Shown piece after piece: positions 1 to 11,670 of a stretch of DNA of 64,000 nucleotides (the stretch's first letter is position 1; each line of letters begins with the position of its first letter). Position numbers and translations under genes: made by a program. Below the pieces are notes generated by a model. It saw only the letters and a list, made by a program, of their open reading frames with translations, was not told the DNA's origin and ran no database searches. The DNA comes from Benincasa hispida (lineage: Eukaryota; Streptophyta; Magnoliopsida; Cucurbitales; Cucurbitaceae): contig NC_052355.1 of assembly GCF_009727055.1 (NCBI RefSeq), positions 8,328,616 to 8,392,615 of the forward strand, in the 5' to 3' direction.

Positions 1-66
1 TGTTGTGAAATCTTGGTAGTCGAAGCTCTACTGCCATCCTGAGTATCCACGGTCAAAAGACTCCTC

Positions 67-360
67 CTATATCGGATGATGAGACTCGTAGTCCATATGA
101 AAATAATACCCCTCCTCGGCAAATCCACATAGTGTTGGCATCCACTGCAACCTCAGGCATGCTTGCGTGAGAGGCCCCTCGAGTAGACAACTCCCGCACA
201 CTTCTACCTGTTGTGAACTCCTATCCACCAAGTGGGCAACTAAGGAAGTTAACTCGGCAATGCGGCATCGAAGGCCACTTACCTCGTTGTCAAAATCTGT
301 AAGTTGACTTTCGGACATCCAATATTGATTCGAAAATCCCGTCATGCTTAACTGACACAA
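67..360 (-). pseudogene. gypsy gag-like fragment
   Basis: A 97-codon minus-strand frame starts 45-60 bp after the primer site, where gag is expected. It has a short coiled-coil-like stretch (DNEVSGLRCRIAELTSLV), then a Cys cluster CGSCLLEGPLTQAC, then an aromatic stretch ending HHPI. The frame ends at TAG where the sister copy (48.9 kb) reads TGG, so the stop is a point mutation and the gag-like reading continues beyond it. The LTSLV-type helix also appears in the remnants at 8671 (ELKSHIFQLTSLVQ), which suggests one gag lineage. I assign it to gag by position and composition. The nucleocapsid role of the Cys cluster is inference. Confidence 0.55.
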
Positions 361-403
361 AAAGAAAACAAAGAAAAAGAAAAAGAAACTTCAACTAAAA
401 ACT

Positions 404-423
404 TACTAAACAACGACGCCAAT
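404..423 (-). other. primer-binding site, tRNA-Asp type (degraded)
   Basis: Directly beyond the LTR end the minus strand reads TTGGCGTCGTTG, close to TTGGCGCCGTTG, the site complementary to the 3' end of plant tRNA-Asp. The sister copy at 49247-49272 keeps more of it (CATCGTTGCTGGGGA). The differences are mostly C-to-T or G-to-A at CpG. Confidence 0.6.
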
Positions 424-425
424 TT

Positions 426-1829
426 TGTAAGCCGAGTTTACCATCGTCCGTAAACCCTTACTACACCAATAATATTTATAAATCATTGAATGAACTACTT
501 ATACTAACTTGTGGTACAAGTGGCAAGTCCAGGGTCGAACCTCAGGAAAGTTCGGAAGATTAGTTCATCGAAGCATGTTTTCAGTTACAAAAAATAAGGT
601 GGGGGGGCGGAGGGGGTGGAAGGGTGGGGTGGAGATAATGAAGATGCATTAAAGTAAAGTGCAAGAAAAGTAAAGATAGAAATGCAATGAATCGAGATGT
701 CTTAGCTTAGAGGAATGGATTCACACAATGTAATTTAGATCATTGAACCAAATTATGATTTAAACTTCTTGTTTATGTTTCACCCAACTGAATGGAATCT
801 CAACTAATGGTCCTAATTATCTAATTAATCGACAAGCATAGAAAATGAATCCGCTCCATACAAATTGATAAATTGCATTATGTTCTAGGGATTATGCTAT
901 GATGAGTGTTTAACTTCCAACGTCTAATTAAACATTCAGTGTTGTTTTTCTCTAGATTGATAGGAGTAATACTATTCTTTTTAGACGACAAATCTCGGCC
1001 TAATTAATCACAAGCCTAACTAACTTATTGCTTTCATTGGGATTAACTTATAATTAAATTTCACATATTACAAGTTATCTCAAAGCATTAGAATTACACA
1101 ACAAAATCATTGGGCGTCAATCAACAATTAAAATCATGCAATTCATAAATACAAAACTTGGATTGAAACCCATAGACAAGTTTGTATACATCATAAAATC
1201 GAAATCTCACAAACTAGCATTGATTTCATTCAATTTCTTTGGCCAAGAAACAAAATCTTACCTACCCATGGAGGATGAGAAGCTACAATCCGACATTACT
1301 CGATTAACTACTAAAGAAACACCCAAAGAACAAGTGGAAGAGAGAAGAGAGGGAAAAATCGGCTGGAGGCCAATGGTGGGCGTCTATTTCTGACCTAAAG
1401 CAAAGAAACATATATATAGTGAAGTGTCGCAGTGTTGTAACGCTGCACAGATAAAAATTTGTTGCGTTGCAACATTACTTTTCCTCGCGCGCGCCTCCAT
1501 CTTCAATTCCTAGCGTTGCAACGCTACATGCCCTGTTTTGCACAAAATAGGTAGCTATTGCCTTATAGCATTGTACAATGCTCTGTCCAGGTATGTTTTC
1601 GTCCGTTCACGTCCTTTTGAAGTTCGGTTGCTCAAATTAGTTCATAATTGCTCCAAATTACCGTTGCTCAAATTATCTTCTGATTGCTCCAAATTAACCC
1701 CTGAATAGTTCATAATGATGGATTCTACCTCCAAGATGCTCGATAATTGTAAAATCACTAAATAAAAATATTAAACATAAAAAGACCTAGAATTAAGAAG
1801 TGAAAAATAGCACATTTTCGGTGCTATCA
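426..1829 (-). repeat. LTR of gypsy element 1 (1.40 kb)
   Basis: TG...CA ends, about 1404 bp. It is homologous to 49273-50534 and to the broken 43633-46641 LTR. On the minus strand it has a TATA-type box at 1410-1418 (complement of catatatata), followed downstream by a cluster of palindromes (1428-1582) where R/U5 would lie. A G-rich tract lies at 601-616 (C-rich on the minus strand). Frames inside it, such as 1136-1393, are not conserved as protein and are treated as LTR sequence. Confidence 0.85.
1408..1420 (-). promoter_or_regulatory. LTR TATA box
   Basis: The minus strand reads CACTATATATATG. The element is retained in all three LTR copies (1408, 45331 and 50151 regions), in the usual position inside the LTR and ahead of the transcribed palindrome cluster. 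Assignment rests on motif and conservation only. Confidence 0.45.
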
Positions 1830-2309
1830 AACTCCGTCCCTTTAATTAAATTAAAATCAATTTAATTAAATTAATAATAATATATAATAACTACTTTCTT
1901 ATATATATGTACACTATATATTATATCAAATATAACATATAACCTATAGTTTTATATTGTATTGAATATAATATAACCTAAATATTTATTTTCTCTCATT
2001 AATGCATGACATTTAATATAAATCATAATTATATTAAATTTAATTATGAATGTCATCCATATAATTAGTATTTGAATCATATTCAAAATATTTAATTCCT
2101 CTCAAAATACTTTATATTATAATGTATCAAATACATCATATTAATTATATCACATATATAATTAATTTCATGAATTATATCTTATATCATTAATTCTCTC
2201 AATTAATTTGAACACTTCAAATTAATCAAAAAATAATTTTCAATTACATCCCTGTTAAGCTACAAAGGGGACCGTATGGACCTGTAGATCGAAACTCCAA
2301 TGGTACTTG

Positions 2310-4262
2310 TGTTCATGTTGATGCCTTAAATCTCGTAGGGTTCTGTAGTTTGTAAACATCTATATGAACAAACAGTTTTGGTGATTTATAATATGAGATA
2401 TTTTATTTACTTCAGTCTATGAAATATGAGATATTTTAGTTGTATTAACCACAAACCAATAAACTAAGATGTTTACACTATGAGTGTAGAGAAATACAAG
2501 TGGATCGTGATTTAAGTGATAACTTAAATGGTCTGTAGTATATGTATAAAGAAGGAAAACCTTATCCTTTTGATACTACGAGTGTGGCCCGCTTTGTTGG
2601 TGTATAAGTGTTGGAAAGTGCTGTAAATGGTCTGATCCTGACCATTCATGTATTAGACATGTGAGTGGAGATACTCTATACAAAGGCGTTTGTATAAGAC
2701 CAGACAATAAAATGTTTAGTCTCGTTATATAACACAGTTCATGACAGAGACTTTCATTTCACTAAGATGACCATAGGTAACATGACCTTAATCCTGAGTG
2801 AGTTGTGAACTCCTGCCTATGAGGGCGGTCCTTTGATTTGCATGGGTAAGAGTGGCCAGATCGCCGACTCAACAAGCCTACCATTTTAGGGATTCGTTTG
2901 ATTGCAGAGCTGGGAACTCAGCTACACAAGACAAAATTCACTCCTTCCCGAAGCAGGGGTAAGTAGATAAATTTCTCCCTTAAGAGCTGTTCTAGGGCTT
3001 GAACAATGTGGCACCACACCTTTCTTGGCTTGAGAAGGGTTTACTCATTGTGGGATTATGATGTATTATTCATTAGAGGAATCAGTGGTACTTAGGGAGT
3101 GAAATGGTACTTAAGGTGTTAGATGTAACTACAAGAATTAGTGGCATTTACGAGCGATTTGCGAAGGGTCATCATACTGTTACTTGGTTATATCCGATGG
3201 ACACAAAAATACATCTGTAGTACGAAGAGTGCAGCTATCGGTCTTCAGTAGAGTGCCCGGCAGTTAACAGATGGTGGATATTGTGATTAAAGAGTTTAAT
3301 TAGTTATTTATGTACTGTTGGAGCGTCAAGCTACAGGTCCATAAGGTCCCCTTGGTAGCTCAATGGATGCATGTTAAGAATAAGTTTTTTTGGTTAGTTT
3401 GAAGTGTTCAAATTAACAAGAGGTAATTTGATTATATATGATATAATTAAATTAATTTAATTCAATTATATATGATATAATTGATTTAATGTATTTGATA
3501 CATTAGTATTTGATTGGTAGAATTAATATAAATATGATGTGATATTAAAACTATAGGTTATAAATATAATATGATAATTAGTTATTATATTTATTTATAA
3601 TAAATTAATTATAAGGTAATTGATTTTTGTTTTTCTCTAGATAACCACGTTAGTGGGTTGTTTTAGTAAGGATGTGGCAACTAAATGGGTAAAAGTGAAA
3701 ATAGTTTTTATTTAAAAAATTCAAGTGCAAAAAAATATCAAGTTATACGATAGCTTGGTTGAGAGAGTAAAGGATCAATCTAGGATTATATATAATAGAT
3801 ACTCGTTACTAAGCGATCAAGTACCCAATTCTAAACGACAAACTTCTTCCTTCTCCACTTACTCGATCGTCTAGTTATTCCATCCCTCTTCCAAATCCAT
3901 ACAGAACCTACACCTCATAGATTCTCACACTGAGAATACCAAGGTAGCCTAGTGCTGGTGTCGAGTTTCTGTTCGAGGGTCGAGGATCAGGTTTCACTCG
4001 TTGCTGTTCGATGATATTCTAAAGGTGTGTTGCGTTCGTGCTATTGGACGCGTTGCTGGTCTCAATAGAAGAAATACTAGAAGAAAAGGTTCTTCAAGTG
4101 TATGTTTACTCGATACCTTTGTGGTTATTCTTAGTAGCATGCTGTAATTTTATTCTTGATGCATAACTGTTCTATTAGATTGTAAATGTTCGTGTTCTTT
4201 GATAATGGGATTTGGAATGATATGCTTCCGCTCAATGGTTATCTAGATTTAGAGTTCCTTCA
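2310..4262 (+). repeat. Solo LTR, copia family X, TSD ACTTG
   Basis: Starts TGTTCATGTTGATGCC and ends TTCCTTCA, 1953 bp. It is flanked by ACTTG on both sides (2305-2309 and 4263-4267). It matches the 5' LTR of the plus-strand copia element at 54962-57046 along its length. The same insertion is present at 51066-53105 in the duplicate block, so it predates the duplication. No internal sequence lies next to it, as expected of a solo LTR left by LTR-LTR recombination. Confidence 0.88.
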
Positions 4263-4655
4263 ACTTGGATTATTAATAAACTCTTTAATTAAATTACACA
4301 ACTTCCATTAACTGTCAGTCATTTTACTAAAGACGAGAGCTGCATTCTTCGCATTACATATATATTTATGTGTCCATTGGATATAACTAATCAATAGTGC
4401 GATGACCCTTTACAAATTGCTCGTAAGTACAGTTGAGCCAAAATTACCATTTTTCCCCCATAGTTACATCAAACTTCTTAAGTATCACTAATTCCTCTAA
4501 TGAACAATAAGTCAAAGTCGAAGTATGACCAAGTCCTTCTCGGGCAAGGAGAGGGTGTGACCACTATGTTGAAGTCATAGAATCAGCCTTTAAGAGAGAA
4601 ATTTATCTACTTAACCTGATATCGAGGATGGAGTGAATTTCATCTTGTGTAGCTA

Positions 4656-6015
4656 TGTAACAACCCGACCCCCTAGGACTCAATCTAGGCCATTACTAAC
4701 GCATCATGTATGTAAGTTAAAACGAAATTATTTTTATAGTGAACTAAATGCTAAACAAATGAGATAACTAAAAAGATTTCCATTAAATTTAAATATTTAA
4801 AGTCAAAGGATAGGGTACCTATAAATCATCAAAGGAAACAAATAACTTTGAAAAAAAAAACTTAAACAGTAGTCTCAAATCTCAAAACTAAAAATGTAAA
4901 ACATAAAAGAAATACTAAAATATGAGCAGAAGCATTTAAACTGTTCCTAGTGGTTTGATCACTGATTTCGCTTGTCAATCGTTGGTGCATCTCTACCCTT
5001 ACCTGAAATAGCAACATGAGAAATGATGAGTATAAAATACTCAGTAAGTAACCTCACAACTGGGGTCAGACTAGGCATCTAGATGCCTTTCTCTAGTGGG
5101 GCATTAATGCCCTCTAGTCCCCATGGTACAAATATCAACATTCAAAACTAACCTCTCATCCTACTGTAGTTAAGTGTACCTATTACCTGTTGTGAGTCCT
5201 GTAGGATCCACAACCTCTGGTGATCCCGAAGGAGACACCACCTCTAATGAATCCCGAAGGAAACACAACCTCTGGTGAATTCCGAAGGATAACACCACCT
5301 CTAGTGAATCCCAAAGGAAACACAACCTTAACCCAACAGATTTGACGAAGACCAAGATGAACCCGATGCGGCAGGACGACGGTGACAAGCAGCGACGCGT
5401 CTGGTGCGATGGAAGAGGCTGGCTAGACGAGCGGCCCGATTGGAGCGGCAAACGGGAGATCGGTGGGAGGCGGAGATGGCTGAGTGGCAAACGCTTGCGA
5501 ATGGCCGAGGACCTCAGCTGGCTGGTAGACGCTTGCGAATGGCTAGGGAATGGCGAGATCAGTACGGGCGACGCAGGTAGGAGACAGACTGACAGCGGGG
5601 CGAGGCTGACAGATCTGGCCGGTAGCTAGGTCCAATCGACGGAAAGAGAAGAAAAAATTCGGGGGGGTCTTAGGCAGTGCGAGGGTGAAGAGAAGAGGAA
5701 GGGAACGGAAAAATAAAGAAATAAAAAGAAAAAAAAATGAAAGGAAATGAAAATATAAAAAATAAAATAAAATAATATATATTTATTTTATTTTATTCTT
5801 TTCCTATTCCACTTTATTCTATTAAATTCCTTACCTTCTCAAAATGAAATTAATTCCTGCCATTGATTTCCAAATTGAATTATGTGAAATGAAAATTCCA
5901 ATTTCCACAATAATTAAACTTCAACAATTACACTTAAATGTTAAAATTTTCAAAATCGACATTAGGTAATAAAAATTACTGAAATTAGACTACCACAAAC
6001 TTTTGGAGTGTTACA
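4656..6015 (-). repeat. Solo Ty3/gypsy LTR, TSD AGCTA
   Basis: Runs from TGTAACAACCCG to GAGTGTTACA, 1360 bp, with AGCTA at 4651-4655 and again at 6016-6020. The ends and the internal 28-bp minisatellite match the LTR at 23027-24616, which is followed by a primer site. That fixes the orientation as minus. It contains a locally GC-rich block (5340-5640) whose frames on both strands are LTR sequence rather than a gene, because the same block recurs in the LTR copies at 54405-54670 and, more diverged, near 27190-27560. Confidence 0.9.
5190..5335 (-). repeat. Minisatellite inside gypsy LTR (about 28-bp unit)
   Basis: About five imperfect copies built on CTCTGGTGAATCCCGAAGG, with alternating CACAAC and CACCAC spacers. 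The reverse complement is the 26-bp unit at 23888-24071. The 54040-54190 copy of this LTR has the array followed by about 220 bp that this copy lacks. Confidence 0.8.
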
Positions 6016-6600
6016 AGCTATGTTCCCAGCTTCTCAATAAGACGAATCCCCAAAATGATAGGCTTATTGAGTTGGCATTCTGGTCACTCTCACCCATACA
6101 AATCAAAGAATTACCATTATGAGTAGGAGTTCACAACTCACTCAAGATTCAGGTCATGTCATTTATTGTCATCCTAGTGAAATGTAAGTCTCTATTATTA
6201 ACGGTGTTATATAAAGTGACTAATCATTTCGTAGTCCGGTCATATACAAACACTTTGTATAGGATACCCTTGCTCACATATCTCCGTATGAATGATAAGG
6301 ATCATATCATTTGTAGTACTTTACAACACTTGTAACACCTACAAAGAAGGACGTATATGTACTATCACCAGAATAAGGGACGACGCTTTATCTATCTACT
6401 GCAGACCATTTAGGTTATTATTTAAATAGAATCCACCTGTATATCTCTACATATTTGTTTAAATTATATAAAATAACATGACTTTAATTTATTGGATTGA
6501 GTGTATGCTAATAAAATACAAATTATTTTATTTATAAGGAGATGTTTATACAATTTGACAAACTACAAAATACAAGATATTTATGAAATCAATCCCAACA

Positions 6601-7532
6601 ATCATAAGTTTGAAATTCTTGAAAAGTTCAAGGAATATAAGGCAAAGGTTAAGAACCAATTACGTAAAAAGATTAAAACACTTCAATCAGATCGAGGTGG
6701 TGAGTTCATGGCCTTAAAATTCCAGGACTATTTAATAGAACATGGAATTCAGTCACAACTCATAGCAGCTAGCACACATCAACAAAATGGTGTAGCAAAA
6801 AGGAGAAATAGAACCCCGTTGGACATGATTCGTTCTATGATGAGTTATGCTCAGTTGCCAAGTTCTTTTTGTGTCACACAGTAGAGACTTCAGTGTATAT
6901 AGTGAACATGATTCCCTCAAAAAGTGTTTCAGAAACACCTTACAAGTTATGGAGAGGATGTAAAGGTAGTTATGTTAGTTCAGGATTTCGGGATGCCCAA
7001 CACATGCATTAGTGCAAAATCCAAACAAACTGAAACACCATTCAAAAGTTTGTCTATTTGTAGGCTATCCTAAAGAGACAAAAGGTTGTTACTTTTATGA
7101 TCCTTTGGAAGATAAAGTATTTGTGTTGATAAATGCAACATTCCTTGAGGAAGACCACATTTAAAAATCATCAACCTCGCAGTAAGCTAGTATTAACTGA
7201 GATTTCTAGAGAAACTACAGATAGATCGACAAGAGTTGTTGATTGAGAAGGTCCTTTAATAAGAGTTGTTGATGAAACTAGTAGTTCACATCCTTCTCAA
7301 GAGTTGAGAATGTCTCGACGTAGTGGGAAGGATGTGCAATGGTCTGATTGGTATGGGTTTAACAGAAACTCAGGTCGTCATACCTGATGATGGCTTAGAT
7401 GATCTATTGACTTTCCAACAAACAATGGAAGATGTGGATAAGGACTACTGGATAAAAGCCTACTTCAATTCGTATGGGAATTCTTGTATTTTATGTTCTC
7501 CATTTGAAAATACGAGATATTGGGTCAACTAA
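6601..7532 (+). pseudogene. Ty1/copia integrase and pol-linker remnant (copy A)
   Basis: The reading restarts right after the outer LTR. It gives the integrase core (SDRGGEF about 6690, STHQQNGVAKRRNR about 6770), then in broken frames the linker (RGRKGSLRH-like, TFLEEDH-like, PRRSGR-like). It ends with the pre-RT stretch LTETQVVIPDDG near 7350. After YFNS (about 7470) the copia reading stops and a non-copia tail ending RYWVN follows. The usual integrase E context QNGVAE has K for E (QNGVAK). Several stops and frameshifts are present. The 5' part of this copy lies left of the window behind the nested LTR stack. The role of integrase in inserting cDNA is family knowledge; this copy cannot make it. 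Confidence 0.85.
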
Positions 7533-7791
7533 AATTTTAATTGTTTGTAATGTATTAATTTTTTGTTCTTTTGTTTAGGTGGTAAACATTCTCTAGTTCG
7601 TTTTTTTATGAGTGCATGGTTGATTGAACGAATTTAATGTTTCGGGGGGCCAGGGGGAGGGGGAGAATTTCATCCTTTAATGGTATTTCATTCTCTCTAT
7701 CAATTTTCCTTTATTTTCATCTTTATCATTGTATTTCCAACCGATCTAATAATATTAATCTAATTTTTACATTTTGAAAAAATAAATGTTT
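7476..7791 (+). repeat. Shared tail after the RT deletion
   Basis: Begins TTCGTATGGGAATTCTTGTA, runs through ATATTGGGTCAACTAAAATTTTAA and a T-rich stretch, and leads into the tRNA-like sequence. Homologous tails lie at 20334-20607 and 31091-31483. At 31091 it occurs without upstream pol, so it is a repeat of its own. I see no protein function. Confidence 0.65.
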
Positions 7792-7866
7792 GTTTGTGTT
7801 GTGTAGTTGGTTATCACATTAGTCTCACACATTAAATGTCCCTAGTTCGAGAATGGGCTTAGAACA
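7792..7866 (+). tRNA. tRNA-Val(CAC)-like pseudogene, decayed
   Basis: Contains GTGTAGTTGGTTATCAC (D-arm and A-box region), TAGTCTCACACATTA (anticodon loop with CAC) and a TTCGA T-loop core. Acceptor and anticodon stems carry mismatches. The best-preserved relative is at 31484-31557. Probably not a working tRNA. Confidence 0.6.
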
Positions 7867-8200
7867 TTTCTTTCTTTCTTTTTTTTTTTCTTTACTTCTC
7901 ATTATTTATTTTTGGAAGATTCAATATAATCATCTTTAAGAAAATTAATGGTCTAACTTTAAGAAAATTAGTAGTTGTCTATAGATGTGATTGTTGATTC
8001 ACTTTTTGGATTTTGGGACCAATCAAGAACCAAATGAAACCAAGTGATTTAATAAAGAAGTGGTCTAAACCGATGTCCGTTGAAGAGAGGTTTGAAAATT
8101 TTCTTTTCATGGTTAGGATGCGTAGCAATAAGTCCACTAAGATTGTATCCAAATTTTGTTAGTTCTTAGGAATTTAATATTTTATTTAGTGTTTTAATAG
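7867..8200 (+). repeat. Post-tRNA repeat body
   Basis: T-rich stretch, then TTTTGGGACCAATCAAGAAC and ATTGTATCCAAATTTTGTTA. The same body follows the tRNA-like sequence at 11729, 20683 (resuming at 22863) and 31558. No coding reading was found. Confidence 0.65.
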
Positions 8201-8670
8201 ATAACGGAGTAAAGGAGACCATCAGGATGTTCCAATATATTTTGGAATGGAGAAAATAGCTGCAAAAGGAGCAAAATTACCCTTTCCCCATGGAGAGAGT
8301 GTAGTGAAGCCCTACTTTGCATTGTGCGCTGCGCTCAAAGGTAGAATGCCCACTTGCCGTGATCGAGCTGCACTCTCCAACACGCATCTGCACACTACAC
8401 ATCTAGCAGCATGCGCAAGGCAGGCACTACGATAAAAAAAAGCCTAAAGCATAGCTGCACTCTCCAATAGTGCAGTGCAGAGGCACTCGACAACTTTCTA
8501 TAAATATTCCCTCGATTTTTAGTGCACATGGATGGATTCTTTAATAGAAAATGCAGCCACCAATAATTTTTCTTTTCTTTTTTACCTTTTAGCATAGGCT
8601 CTCTATTTTCTTTTGGATTGTAATAATTTAATATGACGGATATGAATATCTTTTATGCTTTTCTTTCTAG
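8201..8670 (+). other. LTR- or promoter-like region before a gag remnant
   Basis: Contains AGCTGCACTCTCCAA twice (about 8367 and 8452) and a CTATAAATATTCC TATA-type box about 8500, with a T-rich run ending TTTCTTTCTAG just before the gag-like frame at 8671. It could be the eroded LTR and leader of that element. I could not define its ends. Confidence 0.35.
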
Positions 8671-11645
8671 GCAAGCAGCTCAACGTAAGGAAGAACAAGA
8701 TGTAAGAGAAATAAATGAACTTAAAAGTCACATTTTTCAACTAACCTCTCTTGTTCAATATTTGGCTATTAGGCAAACATAGGTTTTGTATGGTCCTATC
8801 TAGCTAAACACGAATTTTGATACATGCCTCTTCCTCAAATTCAGGTACTTCGCTAGAAGAATTAGTTAAGGAGCTTTCTAACAATTCATGTGAGATTGTG
8901 CAGGAATCCTCCCTTGGTCAGCAAGAATCCTCTAGTTTCCAACAAGATCGCTTCAGTTTTGCAACTAAAGTTAAAAATGAATTTAGTAATTTGAGTAACC
9001 ACGTTGCTTAGATTACTAAATCAGTAGGGAGACTAGAAGAGTCTTGGGAACATCAATCTTCTAGTAATACGAAATCTTGCAGCGAAGTTGCTTGCATCGA
9101 CCAAAATGCTGAGCAACTAGTTCCTCAAAGTATAGGTCACGGTAAGACTTTGGACTTCATTATGTGTGAACTTCCTAATTCTTCTTTTCAGTGTGTGCAG
9201 GAACCTATTGAGTCTCACATAGGGACTCAAACCCTTATGCTCATTGAGGTAGAGTCTCTTCCTCAACCTACACATCTAGGGCTTGAAGGAAATCGAATCT
9301 GAGGATTTCCATGAGCAGCGAAATAGATAATTCCAAATTAAATCATGTATGAACATTACAATTACAGTCGTACATAAAACATACATTTATGCAATCAATA
9401 CAGAAATTACATCATGAATACTATAAATGAACGAGGAGAAATCTCTATGAACATTTGTAGACTCGTCTCCATGCTCCTTGCTCATGAATGCTCGAACACA
9501 ACAACCTCGAACGCTCAAACAACACGACCGCTCCACAGCACGAACAATGCATACTTGAACTCCACGATCGCCTCGATCACGAACTCCCCAGCAGCACGGA
9601 TGGCCTCCACAGAATAACACAGGACTACGATGGTGTCGAGTTGAGTATGACACCACCAAGAAGGCTACCTTGGTATTCTCGGTGTGAGAATCCAGAGGGT
9701 GGGCTCTGTGTGGACTTAGTATGAGGCAGACGAAGGAGGAAATACAATCTTGTACACGATTTGGTAAGTGCGAGATGGCTGAGACCTATCGTATAAGTCG
9801 ATGCCCAATCGTTTAGCAGAAGCTAAGCGATTGTCTAGCAAAAGCTAAGTGATTGTTTAGCTCATAGCTTAGTACCGTGTCTGTCGCCTACAAACACTAC
9901 ATGATCATTTACTAAAACAAGCTGTCACTTAGTAAATCTATATTTACTTAACAAGCTTCCATGAGTTTCTTTTTCCGAGAGAGAAATCTAAAAATTACTT
10001 TTGCCAAAACTTTTCAATACTTACTAAAATTTGAAAAAAAAAATTCTTTTTATCTCACGGTTACCATGAACCACCAATAACCTCCCACTCAATTGGTTAT
10101 TAGAGAAAAAGATTTAATTTTCTAATAATTAATATTATTATAAATATAAATGATAACCAACTTATCATACTATATTTATAACCTATAGTTTCAATATTTC
10201 ATCTCATGAAACATATAAACCATAGTTCTTTTTCTATTCCATGGTACTTAATGTAAATCTCATTTACATTAATCCTCCACTAGATGTATCTCATACATCA
10301 TACCGATTATATCAAATATAATCAAATTACCTCTTATAAATTTGAACATTTCAAATCAACACCAAGAACTGATCCTCAACTGAATCCATTGAGCTACCAA
10401 GAGAACCATATGGACCTGTAGCTCGAAACTCCAATGGTATGTGAATAACTGACTAAACTCTTTAGTCACGGGATCCACCATCTGTTAACTACCAGGCACT
10501 CGACTAAAGACTGACAGTTGAACTCTCCTTACCATAGGTATATTATGTGTCCATCTTAACCAATCAAAAGTGCAACAACCCTTCACAGATCGCTCGTAAG
10601 TATAGCTAGGTCAATAACCGTTATGCACTCGTAGTTACATCTAACTCCTTAAGTACCACTAATCCCTTTAATGAACATAAATCGTAGTCCTACTATGACT
10701 AAGTCATCTCTTCCAAAGAGAAGCTATCACCACTATGTTCAAGCCCCAAAATAAGCCCTTAAGGGAGCAATCTTTCTACTTATCCCTGCTTTGGGAAAGA
10801 AGTGGATTCCATCTTGTGGGTTGAGTTCATAGCTCCCAGATCAGACAAGTCCCCAAAAAGGTAGGCATGTTGAGTTAGCAATCTAGCCACTCTCACCCAT
10901 ACTAATCAAGGACCATCATCAAAGGCAGGAGTTCCGAAAACACTCAGGATTAAGGTCGTGTCACCTATGGTCGATTAGGTGAGATGTAAGTCTCTAGTAT
11001 CAACGGCGTTACATACAGAGCCTAGTCATCTTGTGGTCCAGGTCTTATAGAAACTCTTTGTATAGGAAACCTCCGCTCGCATGTCTCCACATGAATTGTC
11101 AGGATCTACCATCTGTAGTAGTTTACAACACTTGCAAACCTCTACAAAGTGGGTCGTATCCGTAGTATCACCAGGATCAGGTATCCCACCTTAATCCTTA
11201 TACTACAGACCTATTTAGGTTATCACTTAAGGCATGATTCACTTGTATATCACATATACATGCTTAAGTTCACATAAGATAACCAAGGAGTTTTGTTTAT
11301 TGGATATCAGTAAATGTCATAATTAAATAACACTTATTTTATTCATCAAACAATGTGTATCTTTACAAAACAACGAGACTCCGAGAGAATTAGGACACCA
11401 ATCTCAACAGGGCTTACACTAGAAAGTCGTTCAGAGCCTTCCATTGTCTTGCACGCATATCGATACATTTTAGGAATTCTCTCGATCAAATGATGGAGAA
11501 GGTATTTACTCCTCACTGTACCAAAAACAAGTCAATAAGGTAGAATATGAGTTTGAGCCTCATATCAAGGAGTCTCAAGTAAAATAGTTAGAGGCTTCCA
11601 AGCCTAGAACCGTACTTTCTTCTAGTATTTCCAAGCCTAGAAATA
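8671..11645 (+). pseudogene. gypsy gag-like remnant, split by a solo LTR
   Basis: Pieces 8671-9283 and 11410-11645 flank the solo LTR at 9284-11409. The frame reads QRKEEQDVREINELKSHIFQ, a probable coiled coil. After breaks it continues with SGTSLEELVKELSNNSCEI, SFQQDRFSFATKVKNEFSNL and SVGRLE, and then an acidic/serine-rich region. The paralogue at 30187-30690 keeps the second half and the uninterrupted site. SLEELVK...SVGRLE resembles the C-terminal gag region of Athila/Tat-type elements, by composition rather than a decisive motif. Stops at 8780 and 9009 break it. Confidence 0.5.
9284..11409 (-). repeat. Solo LTR, copia family Y, TSD GGGCT
   Basis: On the plus strand it runs TGAAGGAAATC...CTCAACA, 2126 bp, flanked by GGGCT at 9279-9283 and 11410-11414. 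The paralogous empty site lies at about 30442-30480 with a single GGGCT (CACATCTAGGGCTTACAC). It matches the LTRs of the complete element 34741-40877 and is related to family X. It has CGATYG-rich repeats at 9775-9960. Confidence 0.92.
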
Positions 11646-11670
11646 AAATCTGAGTACACAAGAATTTACG
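11646..11670 (-). repeat. Scrap of small copia LTR
   Basis: TGAGTACACAAGAATTTACGTGG matches the interior of the LTRs at 28023-28439, 29834-30185 and 30691-30913. It is fused directly to the second half of a tRNA-like sequence. Confidence 0.6.

Larger units (their letters stand above)
1..1829 (-). mobile_element. Ty3/gypsy (Athila/Tat-like) element, left-truncated by window
   Basis: Reading the minus strand: an LTR (1829 to 426), a primer site, then a gag-like frame running off the left edge. The LTR starts TGATAGC and ends CTTACA, so it has TG...CA ends. The five bases outside its 5' end are AACTC (1830-1834), the same target duplication that flanks the complete sister element at 43633-50534. 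The sister copy 48.8-50.5 kb aligns by eye along the whole length. Only the 5' LTR and the first part of the internal region are visible. No pol is seen in this copy or in the complete sister, so the family is probably non-autonomous. Confidence 0.8.
1830..6600 (-). repeat. Outer solo copia-type LTR (family X), split by nested inserts
   Basis: Three pieces, 1830-2309, 4263-4655 and 6016-6600, read as one minus-strand LTR once the inserts at 2310-4262 and 4656-6015 are taken out. It ends with the family start (minus strand TGTTGGGATTG at 6600) and is followed by ATCAT at 6601-6605. The missing left part is covered by the gypsy element. The duplicate copy shows that left end at 43213, preceded by ATCAT (43208-43212). 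It interrupts a copia integrase frame. Unit 2 has the uninterrupted site at 19463-19467. Confidence 0.75.

Noticed and set aside
5170..5629. Overlapping frames on both strands as genes
   Set aside because: They lie in the GC-rich block and minisatellite of a gypsy solo LTR; the copy at 54405-54670 does not keep the same proteins.
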